Below, in pieces: positions 1 to 10,760 of a DNA stretch of 64,000 bases. The position numbers and the translations under genes were made by a program. Origin of the DNA: Helianthus annuus (lineage: Eukaryota > Streptophyta > Magnoliopsida > Asterales > Asteraceae); NCBI RefSeq assembly GCF_002127325.2, contig NC_035448.2, positions 85,270,087 to 85,334,086 of the forward strand, in the 5' to 3' direction. The notes beneath the pieces were generated by a model. The model saw only the letters and a list, made by a program, of their open reading frames with translations, had not been told where the DNA came from and searched no databases. Within the stretch, counting starts at the first letter, position 1. The number at the start of each line of letters is the position of its first letter.

Positions 1-846
1 CTTACCATACATGATATATTTTGGGTACACATTACATGATCTACGTTAAACAAAACATTTTGACATTGTTATACACATTTGGTGGTTTACATTGAACATA
101 GACATTTTGATGTGGTTTACACAATGACACTTGACAATTAATTTATACATGAACAAATTACATGGTGGTTGGTTTGGGTAAATGGTTTGAGTAACGTGGC
201 GTATGTAATATGATACAAACATGGTGGATACGCCGTTGGTACTTCCTATATATAAATGCTTGTATAATATTACATATCGTAGCGTTATCTAAATCATTTC
301 AGTTTAGACATACTACGTTTTATACAAATAACATACTTTTTACAACACATTGCTCTACAAACAACTTATCTTATTCAACTCATTTTACTTGGTTACTCGT
401 TTAACCTTACACTTATCTATACATATCATCTGATATTATCGTTTTTCAAATTGTTTACAAAGCAAGACAAATTACAAGGTTCATGACTGACTGTTATTAA
501 ACATTTCTTTAAACTCAAGTCATGAATCCCATTTTCACAAAACCTATGTATCTCACAGGCATTTTTATGCTGACGTACCTACTTTCACATGTGTTTTCTG
601 GAGCTGTTCCATAGGATGATGATCATGACACTAGGGCGGACCTGTGCCTTAGAGACTAAAAAATGAAGATAGACTAGTTTAATTTTGTCGCGAACTCTTT
701 GTTTTCCTGTTTAAGACAATGTATTACGCTTGTTAAATAAATAAAATGTGACTTTGGTTTCCATGGTTATGAAACAATTAATTCTGTCCCAACACTCCCC
801 GGTGTTTCCGCCGCGGTTGCATGTTATACGCGGCCGGGGTGTGACA
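1..846 (+). mobile_element. Partial LTR, family F1 (copy a), cut by window edge
   Basis: The reverse complement of this segment matches the first ~840 bases of the LTR at 16701-20310 and of the LTR at 54775 almost base for base (for example the CCGCGGTTGCATGTTATACG block near 810). The TG/CA terminus lies at 846 (GGGGTGTGACA). The rest of the LTR is outside the window, so whether it is solo or part of a full element is unknown. The strand is inferred from the splice-donor-like GTGAGT region near the same end in the other copies. It is inserted in SIRE-like spacer DNA. Confidence 0.85.
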
Positions 847-2679
847 TTATATGCTTTAACAGAGCATCAGATGCAGAAAATGGATGGCGAGACAAAGTTA
901 TCTACATCGGTTATCAAATTTTCTTAAATTTTTGAATTTTAGGGGGAGTAAGAATTTTGAAAATATAAAAACATTTGAAAATTTGAAAAAGATAAAAACA
1001 TGAGAAAATTAAAAAAAATGAGTTTTTGTGTAAAAGGAGGAAATGATAGTACATCAGTAGACAATCACAGTACGCTAAAGAAATGGAAAGTCAAAATGTG
1101 ATAAACGGTCTCACTGATGATATGCCAGTAGGTTTTTACACATTTAGTATATTGATTTCGAGATATAAACCTAAATATCAATAGCTTACTTATCTCGTGG
1201 GGAACATCTCTCAGATATATGGGTAACCCCTGAAATCTTGTTTGAGAGATTGCCTGATTCTGAGATACTAGGTTTTTATACTGTTTGATATCTGGGGTAC
1301 TATACCCGGTCTTCTGATTTTGCGTCAACAATGGCCTAGACCTCGTATAATACTTTATGCGCTTTAAAAAGCTTTCCCTCTGCACAAAAAATATCGAAAG
1401 ATATATATCAACTGCAGTTGTAAAGAAGATCCTAAGTGGGTCACACCTCAAAGTCGAGCCTCCAACTCTTTGATTGAACTGTAGTTCATACCTGAGCTCT
1501 CAAGGTCTCGCACTAACCCAAAGAACAGATATCAATATAGTATATTCACCTGTAAGACTGAATCTAGGGAATCTTGATACGGGAGTATATTCTGAGGTGG
1601 AACACACGAATAAGTTAGTTCTTAAGACACTAAATTTCGTATCTTGAATCAGTTGAACTTTGTGTGAAAATTTAAGTGGATCAGTATACTGACAATGTAA
1701 GTGAATCGTTTAGAACTTAAAGTGTTTAAAGTTCAACGGTGCCAGTGATTTGTCATAAACTGATATGATCCTCTGACACGAACTCAAACAAAAATATTGT
1801 CTGTAAATATTTCTTTACTGCTTGATATTTAAAAAAAAATTGGTTCTACTTTATTTTCAACAACTGATGTCTGAGAGCTGAGTTTCAAAGTCTAAGTATG
1901 CTGAACGTGTTTCTGAAAATAAACAAGTTCATTAATTTGAGACTTGAGTTTTTATTTGAAAATTTTCAAAAACAGTTTGTGAAGATCTCCCAGGTCATTA
2001 AGTTGGACTTTGATGACAAATTGTAAGGTTTTGGGTGCTTAAAATGTCAAATTTTTAAAGTCATTTGATAGGGGGAATAGAGTCGGGCAATTCTGGATAA
2101 ATACATATTGTTACATTTGTGCAATAGAGCCAGGTTCTTAATCCTAGGATATATTGAACTTCAAATGTCATAATTTGACATTTTGAGCCAGGTCATTGAT
2201 TCTAGAAAACCAAAATGCTTTCTCTGTTAAATATAAACTCCAGATTTCTGTGAACAAACGATGTCCTGTGCAATTACATATTTGAAATGCTCCAGCTTAA
2301 ACTGTCAAATATCTTACAAATGGTTTGACATTTTTCAGTTGAAAGAGCCAGACTACGATCCTGATAGCTGAAGTTAAGGGGGGAGTCTGAAGATGAGCTC
2401 AAAGCAAGGGGGTGCTTGCATTCAAAGAGCCAGGTAACGATTCTAGAGGAGCTTGTAGAACCAGGTGTCGATCCTAAAGCACGGAAGCTTAATGAAAGGG
2501 GGAGCCTGAAGAAAGAATCAAACGATAGGAAGAGCTGACGTTGAAGTTATAAGCAGATCTAATGGGAGCCTGTTAGAGTTTGGGGAGTCTGTGGTTGCTG
2601 ACAATGTTAACATTTCTAAAAGACTCAGAGAGAGATAAAAATCTATGAGAATGACTACAGCAATATCCAAGGGGGAGTC
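847..2679 (+). mobile_element. SIRE-like Ty1-copia 3' spacer (non-coding remnant)
   Basis: This stretch has no long ORF. It carries repeated purine tracts of the form AGGGGGAG (about 944, 2380, 2490, 2660) and repeated GAGCCAGG phrases (2100-2460), a style I associate with the long spacer between pol and the 3' LTR in SIRE/Maximus copia elements. It ends in a polypurine tract (AAGGGGGAGTC, 2669-2679) directly before a TG-initiated LTR-like sequence. The family call is inference from style, not from a coding domain. Confidence 0.5.
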
Positions 2680-3300
2680 TGTGGGTGCATATGTCTATCG
2701 CTTACGACAATCGCGTATCGTAGCTGAAACAAATGAGACAAGAATGGTGTTGAATTGAAGAGTGCTTGAAATGAAGCTAAGGTAGCTTCGTACGAAGCCA
2801 ACAGCTTCGTACGAAGGCACCACATCAGGCTTCGTAGGAAGCCATTTGCCTATATATAGTAGAGAGGTCTTGGTCATTTGTAACCTTTGGAGCAACTTTG
2901 AGGCGAAGCTCTGCTCGTTTGTTTTCGTGTTATTGTACAGTCAAATCAGTAATAGAAAACATATTATAATTACGTCTTCGTGTTTCAACCACACACGTGA
3001 TTGGATTCTGCACATTTCAAGTGTTCGTACGCATTCAACGGAGAAGGAATCAATCAAGATCCTGAATTCACAGCCCCGGTGAAGTTTCGACGCAGGAGAC
3101 GCAAATCAGTGAGTTCATGTCCCCACTTTTAAACATTTTCTTGTTTTCTAAACTTGGGGAAAATACATGTACTGTTATGTAGAACCAAAACTAAGGAATG
3201 ACGTATAGATCATGTGACGAATAGGGTGAGACTTAAGCACCATTAATCAACTATATACCTAAACCGCGGAACAAAAGGTTAAATCTAATCGGTTTCAGGC
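2680..3300 (+). mobile_element. Putative 3' LTR of the SIRE-like element (right end not defined)
   Basis: It begins TGTGGGTGCATATG directly after a polypurine tract, as a 3' LTR should. It contains a TATATATAG box at 2851 and three palindromic GCTTCGTACGAAGC-type sites just upstream. I could not find a clear CA end or a target duplication, so the right limit is approximate. Confidence 0.45.
2785..2859 (+). promoter_or_regulatory. LTR promoter: three palindromic sites plus TATA box
   Basis: A perfect 14-bp palindrome GCTTCGTACGAAGC lies at 2785-2798. Its 12-bp core CTTCGTACGAAG is repeated at 2805-2816, and a degenerate copy CTTCGTAGGAAG lies at 2830-2841. The TATA box TATATATAG follows at 2851-2859. 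Spacing is 20 and 25 bp. The layout looks like binding sites for a dimeric regulator upstream of the LTR start site. The function is inference. Confidence 0.45.
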
Positions 3301-3426
3301 AGCCACACTCTTGGCCACGTTTTACCTAGAGTGCTTTTGTGTCTCGAGTCGTAAATCGACGAAAAAATGCTTATGGTTTGGATGCTTCCTATGTCGTGAC
3401 AAATGTTAATGTCCTCGCGAAACAGT

Positions 3427-3862
3427 TTGGTTAGATCTGTCAATGGCAGCTTGGTTTTCGTCGTTAAACAGTTTGGTTTTGGTCATTAAACAGTTTGGTT
3501 TTGGTCACTAAACAGTTTGGTTTTGGTTATTACCCACTGCTGCAAATGGGTCATTACAAACCACTGCTGCACATGAGTTTGGTTACCCACTGCTGCAAAT
3601 GGGTCAATACAAACCACCATTGTACATGGGTCAACACAACAACTGTCAATGGCAAAAAACATGCTCAACACAAACAATTGTCAATGGCACACTGTCAATG
3701 CAACAATGGAATTCTGGTTTTCAATTGTAAGTTCAATATCATACAACCAAATTAAATCACTACTTCAACATGTACATCCATATGGCAATGACAAAAAAAC
3801 ATAGTAAACACAAATGGTTGCTTGGCAATGACAAAAAAAACATAGTAAACACAAATGGTTGC
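3427..3862. repeat. Short tandem repeats (22-bp unit and others)
   Basis: A 22-bp unit, CAGTTTGGTTTTGGTCATTAAA, with variants, is repeated about four times around 3427-3535. Then come repeats of a CCACTGCTGCAAATGGGT phrase (3535-3660) and two copies of a ~41-bp unit containing GGCAATGACAAAAAAACA (about 3783-3862). Open reading frames across this stretch are products of the repeat. Confidence 0.7.
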
Positions 3863-3877
3863 TTCCACATAGACTTT

Positions 3878-4266
3878 TTACCACAAATTTGTCTTTTCAG
3901 TCTTGTTCTCTTCTAGTAACAACTTGTTTTGCAATTGCAAATTCTCATTCTTCAACTCTTCGTAACTTTCTGGACTTGAACTACAGTTTGAATGAGCTTC
4001 GAAAAATTTGTCGAAATCTTGTTTCAACATAAAGAACTTGCAATGGGATAACTACAAACCAATATTCCCACTTCGGTTTCAAAAAGAAATTAAGTTCAAT
4101 ACATAATTAAACAACTTACAGGCCATTGAGGGCAACCATAAAATTGATCACCATGTCGAACACTTTTTGGACCAGCCATGCGAAGAACAGCCACAATTTC
4201 ATGATAACAATACAAGTTTCCATCCAAATCGGCCTTGAATAATTTAGGGTTCGGTTCACACTCCAT
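3878..4266 (-). CDS. Small GRF-type zinc-finger protein (2 exons)
   Basis: Exon 1 runs 4266-4120 (49 codons from ATG) and exon 2 runs 4051-3878 (57 codons plus TAA). The phase-0 intron at 4119-4052 starts GTAAGT and ends GTAG. The 106-aa product has LYCYHEIVAVLRMAGPK followed by QFYGCPQWP and, across the splice, LSHCKFFML. This matches the layout of the GRF zinc finger (C-x-C/H near the start, then a YGCP...CxFF end). The last ~35 residues form a charged, probably coiled-coil tail (YEELKNENLQLQNKLL). GRF fingers bind single-stranded nucleic acid in known proteins, but small plant GRF proteins like this are largely uncharacterised. It lies among transposon remnants and may be TE-carried. Exon structure is inferred from splice consensus and the continuous domain. 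Confidence 0.6.
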
Positions 4267-4760
4267 GACGAATTAGAAGAGGAACTTATGTCAATTAGAA
4301 CCTATGCTTCAATTGGCCATGAATCGATTTGCACATATGCTTCAAAGGCCATGAATCGATGAGAACCCAGATGATTGTGAGGAAATTAGGGTTTTTATTG
4401 GACTTGATTGTGTTATAAAGAAGGAGATGAGGTTTACATACACATCATCGCCACGTAATCATCTCCAACTCAGCAAACCTGTGCCACGTCGGACAAAAAA
4501 CAAACCCAGTTAGTGGAGATTTAATTGGGTGGTGCCATTGCAAACAAAAAGTCAAGTTGGGGGTGCCAGGTGTCAAAATGTTAGTTGCGAGTGGCAACGG
4601 CCAAAGGCCGATAGTTGGGGTGATAAAATCCAATAACCCAATAATTTAAGGGCTAAACATGTCATTAATAAAGTTGAGGGCTAAAAACGGGTGATGTTGG
4701 CAAAAAACATTAACAAAGCACAATGTACAATATGCCAATGCACAACCCATGTAATCAACA
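4267..4760. other. No gene recognised
   Basis: Probable upstream region of the GRF gene. It holds an imperfect direct repeat of GGCCATGAATCGAT (about 4315 and 4350). The reading frame at 4445-4633 has no recognisable domain. Confidence 0.4.
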
Positions 4761-6106
4761 TACCAGTGTAAAGCCCTCGCTCTCTCCCGGGTGGTTGCGA
4801 CAGACGGTGTAGAACAACGAAAAAAGGAACGTTAAAACGTTTTATCGAACCCCTGTATTGAAGGAGCCGTTGGACCCTCGCTTTGTGGTGGCGCTCTAGT
4901 AGTAAAAATGTTCAATCACGCATGGCCGTTGCGGCGTGTTAACATTAAAAAATTAGACCAGAACGTAAAACATAGAAACAAATAACTAAGTCGACTTAGG
5001 ACCCATGCATTGTGACACGGCTGTTAAACGGGGAACAAAAGATGTAAAAACATTAAAGCACACACGTACATTACAGTGTGTTAACTCGCAAAAATTAAAC
5101 CAAATCGTTAAACATAAAATTTGTAAAAAGATGAAAAACATAGAAGACCAAAGTTGAAAGGAAAATAGTGTTCGGGTTATAAATGAAAAAAAAAATTGTG
5201 ACAAATTTCTAAAATGTGAAAAGTATAGGGTTAAAAGGAAAAAAATAAATAAATATCAAAACATTTTCAATACATACGTGTTTGTCGACGGCAATAGTTG
5301 TCTTCATTGGTTGGCCAAAAGTGGCGGCCAAGTTTCCTTTTTTTTTTTGTTTTTTTTGCATAAAATAGTTTTTTTATAGGTCCTGCCAAATTACGATTTT
5401 ATCCCCTGTTTAAAATAACGATTTTGCCCCCCTGCCAAATTACGATTTTATCCCCTGTTTAAAATTACGATCTTGCCCCCAGTTAGAAATTAAATTTATG
5501 CTTTGCCCCAGCTTAAATTTACGATTTTGCCTTGGTTAAAAAAAAAAATTATACTTTTACCCACCGCTACAATCCTGCCAAATTACAATTTGGCTTCCAG
5601 TTTAAAATTACAATTTCGCCACCAGTTAAAAATAAAATTTTTGTTTTGCCCCCAGCTAAAAATTACGATTTTGCCCTCAGTAAAAATATTACGATTTTGC
5701 CCCCAATTCAAAATAAAAAAATGTTTTTGCCCTCAGTTCAAAATATTATTTTACCTCCATTTTAAAATTACGATTTTACCCACGCTAAAAATTGCAATGT
5801 TGCCATTGTTTTTTGGGCAAAACTATAGTATTGTTTTATTTTACTTTGTTTACTCAATTTAGTTTTTATTCGTGTCAAACAGCTGCCTAGCACTCGCTAA
5901 TTGGTCCTGACAAATTATTGTTTTGCCCCCAACTCTAAATTACTCGCCTGCCATCATTTTAGTTATTTTTGTGTCATAACTATGATAGTGTTTTTCTTTA
6001 TTGGGTTAACTCGATGCATCTTTTTTATATCGTGTTATAAGTAGCATGTATAACTAACCCAAATAAATGTGTCGCGCCCCGCAACGCGGGCGGCGCATAA
6101 CTCTAG
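4760..6106 (+). mobile_element. Helitron-like element, 3' end clear, 5' end uncertain
   Basis: The right end has Helitron 3' hallmarks: a GC-rich hairpin (GCCCCGC-AAC-GCGGGCG, about 6076-6093) about 10 bases before CTAG at 6103-6106, followed by T. The body contains a decayed minisatellite. The left limit is a guess from a change in composition. No Rep/helicase coding sequence is seen, so it would be non-autonomous. Confidence 0.5.
5380..5945. repeat. Degenerate minisatellite, unit about 20-28 bp
   Basis: The phrase AATTACGATTTTGCCCCCAG recurs more than ten times with point changes and length drift. Two overlapping reading frames (5503-5862 and 5532-5765) translate this repeat into lysine/leucine/proline-rich peptides and should not be taken as genes. 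Confidence 0.8.
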
Positions 6107-6159
6107 TATAGTACAAACTCTAACACAAACAACAAAGTTGGTATTTAATATACAAAATA

Positions 6160-6848
6160 TCTAACTTATAATAAAAGACTCCAAATAATGCCACATGACA
6201 TTCTCTTTTTCAATCTCATAAATTTAATTTATATTTATTTAATAAATTTCTTTTAATATTAATATTAATCAATAACCAATATATAGATAACACTCATTTT
6301 TATCTTTATCTTTATCTAAAACTAATAAATAACTTCAATTTTGCAACTAAGACCTTTGTTTTTTTTTTACTTTTTAACCCAAAGTTTTTCATCTTTTGCA
6401 ATTTAATCTCAACTCTTTTTTAATTTCAATTTTGGTCCACCATGCTTTTCATTTTCCCAATTTTTTCGTTTCGTTCTAAATTTTGTGAGTTAACGCACCG
6501 CAACGTGCGTGTGGGGTTCAACATTTTTTCGTATATCTTTTTCCCGTTTGACTGGCTCGTCACGTCACATCTATTTTTCTGCGTTTGACAAGTTCGTCCA
6601 ACACGCGGGTCCTGGATGGACTTAGTTATTTTTTCTATGTTTTACGTTTCGGTTTAATTTCTCAGCAACGAGCGTGCGTGATTCAAAGATTTTACGTCTG
6701 CTTTTCGCTCGGCGTTATTTTTTCCCGTTTTTATTTATTTTGTATTTACGAGCTTTTCCGGTGTTAGTGGTCGCTGACAATGGTATAGGATTGCTACTAC
6801 TTAACACAGTTTTATGACAACCGCTGTAACACAGGGACTTAATACTAG
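6160..6848 (+). mobile_element. Helitron-like non-autonomous element
   Basis: It starts TCTAACTTATAATAAAAGAC after an A at 6159 and ends with CTAG at 6845-6848 before a T, which is the A/T insertion rule of Helitrons. A small hairpin (CTGT-AAC-ACAG) lies about 10 bases inside the right end. No coding capacity is seen. The 689-bp length fits non-autonomous plant Helitrons. Confidence 0.5.
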
Positions 6849-7500
6849 TAATATAATATAATTAATCAACCCATTTTGTATTAACTCTGATCACTTTAGT
6901 GGAACTTTCTCTGTCATAAAACCAAATTTTTTAATGGACGAAATATCAAATGGGGTTGTGCTCACCTTCATGCGCTTTTTAGAATTATTATTATTATTTT
7001 TTGTCGTTTAACAGGTAAACAAATTGTTAAAAATGCCTAAAAACCACTTTTAGTAATAGATATCTAATAAATAAAAATAAAAAAGTATTCCATTAGAGAA
7101 ACTTGTTATAGACGTAATCGTCACTTGAAGTTCGTATACACAAAAAAGATACGTTTAATTTTTTTCCACAAATAATAGTTCCGACGGTAAAAGCATTCCC
7201 ATCCATCCCATCATATTTTTACCCTAAATTACACTAAAAAATACTACATTTTCTCTCTTCTTTTCGATTAAATAATATTTTTATACCTTTATCATTACCT
7301 TTTCTCTTTCCTCCACTCAAAACCACTTTTAAATTTAAAATATATTAAAAAATTATAGGGGGTGAACAGTGTCCCCCCAAATATTCAAATAAACAATAAC
7401 ATTTTCTCTCACCTACACTCACAACCACTTTTTATAGTATTTATATTTTAACCATTGTCAAATCCCAAATCCCATCTGAATCTCCTAGACACCTCAGCTA
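6849..7500. other. Upstream region of the expansin-like gene, no gene seen
   Basis: This is AT-rich DNA with polypyrimidine stretches (CATTTTCTCTC repeated near 7250 and 7400). The repeated CCACTCAAAACCAC / ACTCACAACCAC phrases suggest an old local duplication. No ORF with a domain was found. Confidence 0.4.
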
Positions 7501-7534
7501 GCACCATTACTTCCAAAGTGATCATGATCTCAAC

Positions 7535-7541
7535 TATAAAT
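7535..7541 (+). promoter_or_regulatory. TATA box of the expansin-like gene
   Basis: TATAAATA lies about 85 bp upstream of the start codon at 7624, leaving room for a 5' UTR of roughly 50-60 nt. Its position makes it the most likely core promoter. Confidence 0.55.
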
Positions 7542-7623
7542 ATGGTTTCTTTCCTTGATAGAATTCACATCGATCCCACAGCCTAGCTTGTTTACACTTT
7601 GTATTCTGTGCTATATCTGAGTT

Positions 7624-8829
7624 ATGGGTTTAACCCGAGATAGCTGCCATCTGTTTTTAGTTTTAATACTTGTGCCGTCAGTGTGCTATAGTCAAGACTC
7701 TTTTGTCTCCTCCAGAGCAACTTATTATGGCAGCCTTGAATATTTAGGGACTCCAAGTAAATAATATCTCCTTTCTACTGTAATATTTTTTAAACACTGT
7801 GTTTCTATTCTAACTCACGAATATCTATCAGCCGGTGCTTGTGGTTATAAAGAGTATGGAAGCATCATCAATGGTGGTGAGGTTACTGCCGTCTCTTATA
7901 AGCTCTTCAAAGATGGTGCTGGTTGTGGAGCATGTTATCAGGTATGTGTGTCACACTAAACTGGTCACCATACGATGTTTAACACAATCACGTGACGTGT
8001 ATCCTCTTATTATCTACTGTGTATCACATCGATTGATGGCACTATTTAGGTTAGGTGCAAGTATCCTCCACACTGCAATGAAGACGGAACTAGAGTGGTG
8101 GCAACAGACCATGGTGAAGGAGACAACACAGACTTCATCTTGAGTACTCGTGCCTATAATAAACTTGCTCTTCCTGGACAAGCTGAAATACTATTTTCAT
8201 ATGGCGTAGTTGACGTGGAATACAAAAGGATTCCATGTCAGTATCCAGGGTATAATCTCGTGTTCAAAGTTCATGAACACAGTAATTACCCAAAGTACCT
8301 TGCACTCATCGCTATATATCAAGGAGGTGTAAGCGAAATCACAAGGGTCGAATTATGGCAAGTAAGGATCTTACCATCGCAAACATTAAACAAACATATA
8401 TTCATGCATATTTTTCAATAATTATATATCACGAAACTCATAAATTTTATTTATCGTTTATACTTCTTTATTTCTATACCGCTTAATATCACAAAAAGTC
8501 CACCAACAATATTCTACAAAGTTACATATAAATGTCCCTGCGCAAGTAAATAAACATACCCTAAATTTGTAAAAATTACCCTTTTGTGTAGTTAGATTCC
8601 GATTATATAATCTAGAACAAATTCAAATTTATCAATGCAGGAAGATTGCAAGGAATGGAGGTGTATGAGAAGGGCGTATGGAGCAGTATGGGACATGCAA
8701 AACCCACCCGAGGGAGCTATAGACTTGCGATTCCAAGTGAGTGGTTCAAAGTGGATACAACTCAAGAGTTTGATTCCTAGTGACTGGAAGGTGGGAGCTA
8801 CTTACAACACTGCTGTTCAGCTAGATTAA
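7624..8829 (+). CDS. EXLB1: Expansin-like B protein (4 exons, 247 aa)
   Basis: Exons are 7624-7756, 7832-7941, 8050-8361 and 8641-8829; all introns are GT-AG and the phases (1, 0, 0) join without loss. The product starts with a secretion signal (LFLVLILVPSVCYSQ, residues ~10-24). The N-terminal double-psi barrel domain follows (ATYYGS, GTPTGACGYKEYG across the first splice, GAGCGACYQVRC, then VATDHGEGDNTDFILS). The C-terminal grass-pollen-allergen-like domain follows (RRAYGAVWD, GAIDLRFQVSG, and W residues near the end). This order and length fit expansin-like B, a secreted cell-wall protein family whose wall-loosening activity is unproven. The classical HFD catalytic motif of true expansins is absent, as expected for this subgroup. 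AATAAATAATAAA near 8988 may serve polyadenylation. The gene appears intact. Confidence 0.93.
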
Positions 8830-8865
8830 AACGTACTGAAGATCCATCATCATCAATATATCATC

Positions 8866-8869
8866 ACAC

Positions 8870-8900
<31 letters not shown>

Positions 8901-8902
8901 CA
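8866..8902. repeat. Compound (GT)n-(TA)n microsatellite
   Basis: A GT run followed by a TA run sits in the 3' UTR of the expansin-like gene. Confidence 0.85.
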
Positions 8903-9009
8903 TATGTGTAGCAAATCTAGCCAATAACATATGTTATGCTTTTGTTAAGTATATGGTTAATCTATGTTGTTTTCGAGTCCTGAATTGAATAAATAATAAA
9001 AGTTGTTAT

Positions 9010-10590
9010 TTGGGAAGAGTATCGTTATAAAACACTCCAAGGGTTCATGTTTTTTCTTTTGGAGCTATATATATTGAAAAAGTATTACATACTATGCGAG
9101 ATCATCCTGAACAACTAAAATCGTCCAGTTTCTTATTAATAATAATTTGAACTAAGAGTAATTACCCGCCGGTAATAATCGATAATGACAGTTTGATAAA
9201 TTATACACCTAACTTTCACTTGAGCAATCCTACACGAATAATCATCATAGATTTGCATTTGAATTTTACTTCACTCATGTGGATGATTATGTGCGAAACA
9301 GCGAAACATACATTCCTTGTGAATAAGATCGAGTGAAAACCAAGTGTAAGCATATGATTATTATGTAAGTGAGATTAACTTTGCTAACAAAAATAAAATT
9401 TAAAATACCACCGATGGAAGTGCTAATATGAATTATTATCACCGAATAGATTATAATTTAAATTATCACAATCCAATTTGCCTAATTTTAAAACTAATAT
9501 ATACTTTTTAAATACATATGTGTAAGTTATCTAAATAAGAAATAATGGGACTGATTTTTTTTATATATGTTTTTGTTTGTTTAATATAAAAGTGAAGCAT
9601 GATATTATTTTTAAGTTGTTTATTATTAAAGTTAAATGAGCTGGCATTCCACATATGAATTGATGATTCATAAAGTTAACCAATCCCATATTCCTTAATG
9701 CTAGGAAGGTGTAAACATTATGATAGAACACAAGAAAATGACATCCAAAAAGTAAGGAAACTTTCTTTAATACTCTCTTCAAAGTGACTCCTGATTTTTT
9801 TTTCTTACAAAATGTAGGTAACACTCACCTAGGCAATGCGCAACATTTACCCATGACCATCGTATTGAATCAATGAAAAGCACTCCTCTTATTCTATATT
9901 GAATCGTAAAAACTCCCATCCGACTCAATAATACGCCAACATACAGAAATAAAAATAAAATAAAAAACTACCCTATGATTCCAATATCTTACTCTGAAAT
10001 CACAAACACTCCCACGCGACCCAGTAATCACCAACAACCTAGAATTGTATATATACCACCCCTAATATGCCAGAACTATGTAAGCATCCATGTACTTAAG
10101 TCATGCAAACTACATCACATATGAGTAAGTGGATGTTTCTTGATATTGATAACCAATGCTATACATGTAACACTACTAGCTTACTAAATGATCACCAAAT
10201 AAGTTATATTATTTTAATGTAATTAATCGCCAAAGGAACCCAACCATATTCACCAAGTAGTTAACCTATATTAGTGAGGTGTTCTGAAAAGAACTCCTGA
10301 TTCTAAAAGCCAAAACTCCAGGTGTTGACCAGCACTGTACAAGAAGAGTAAATCTTTGACTTAATAATAAGTACAAACTCCTGTTTCTCTCCAAGTATAG
10401 AAACAAGAGCTAGTGATAAGACAAGAGAAGAGAGCTGCTTAAAAATGTTGGATGGGAAACTGTTGGTAAGGTTACTTACGAGCAGTTCTCCCAAAACCAA
10501 CAATTAGGTCACTAACTTTCAACTATTTTATTGTTCCAGTAGTTTTGTATATTCTCCTGTAGTTTTACTAACTGCTAGCTAGGAATCAAT
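9010..10590. other. Intergenic, no gene recognised
   Basis: This is AT-rich sequence without a supported coding domain. Short frames on the minus strand (9561-9824, 10303-10503) are hydrophobic and unlike any family I recognise. The part near 10450-10505 may already belong to the retroelement-like unit that follows. Confidence 0.4.
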
Positions 10591-10592
10591 TC

Positions 10593-10760
10593 TGTTAGAC
10601 TAGTTGAACGTTATTTTGATTAGGGTGACGTCACCCACTGTTTTCACTCATGTATAAATAGATTGTTCTCTGTTGAACAATCTACCACTTGTACAATCCC
10701 TAAGAAAATACATCACTTAGTGAGAGAGAGAAAGTATGAGTGAGAGCAATTGGTGAGGTA
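10593..10760 (+). promoter_or_regulatory. LTR-like promoter with palindrome, TATA box and hairpin
   Basis: GGGTGACGTCACCC at 10623-10636 is a perfect 14-bp palindrome containing TGACGTCA, the core bound by plant bZIP factors. TATAAATA follows at 10653-10660. Then comes a perfect 9-bp stem (AGATTGTTC ... GAACAATCT, 10660-10683). Together with TG-initiated blocks at 10593 and 10761, this resembles the U3/R part of a copia LTR, but no target duplication or second LTR was found. Confidence 0.4.

Noticed and set aside
5503..5862. 119-codon ORF (and the overlapping 5532-5765 frame)
   Set aside because: Both are translations of a degenerate minisatellite; the peptide is repetitive and has no domain.
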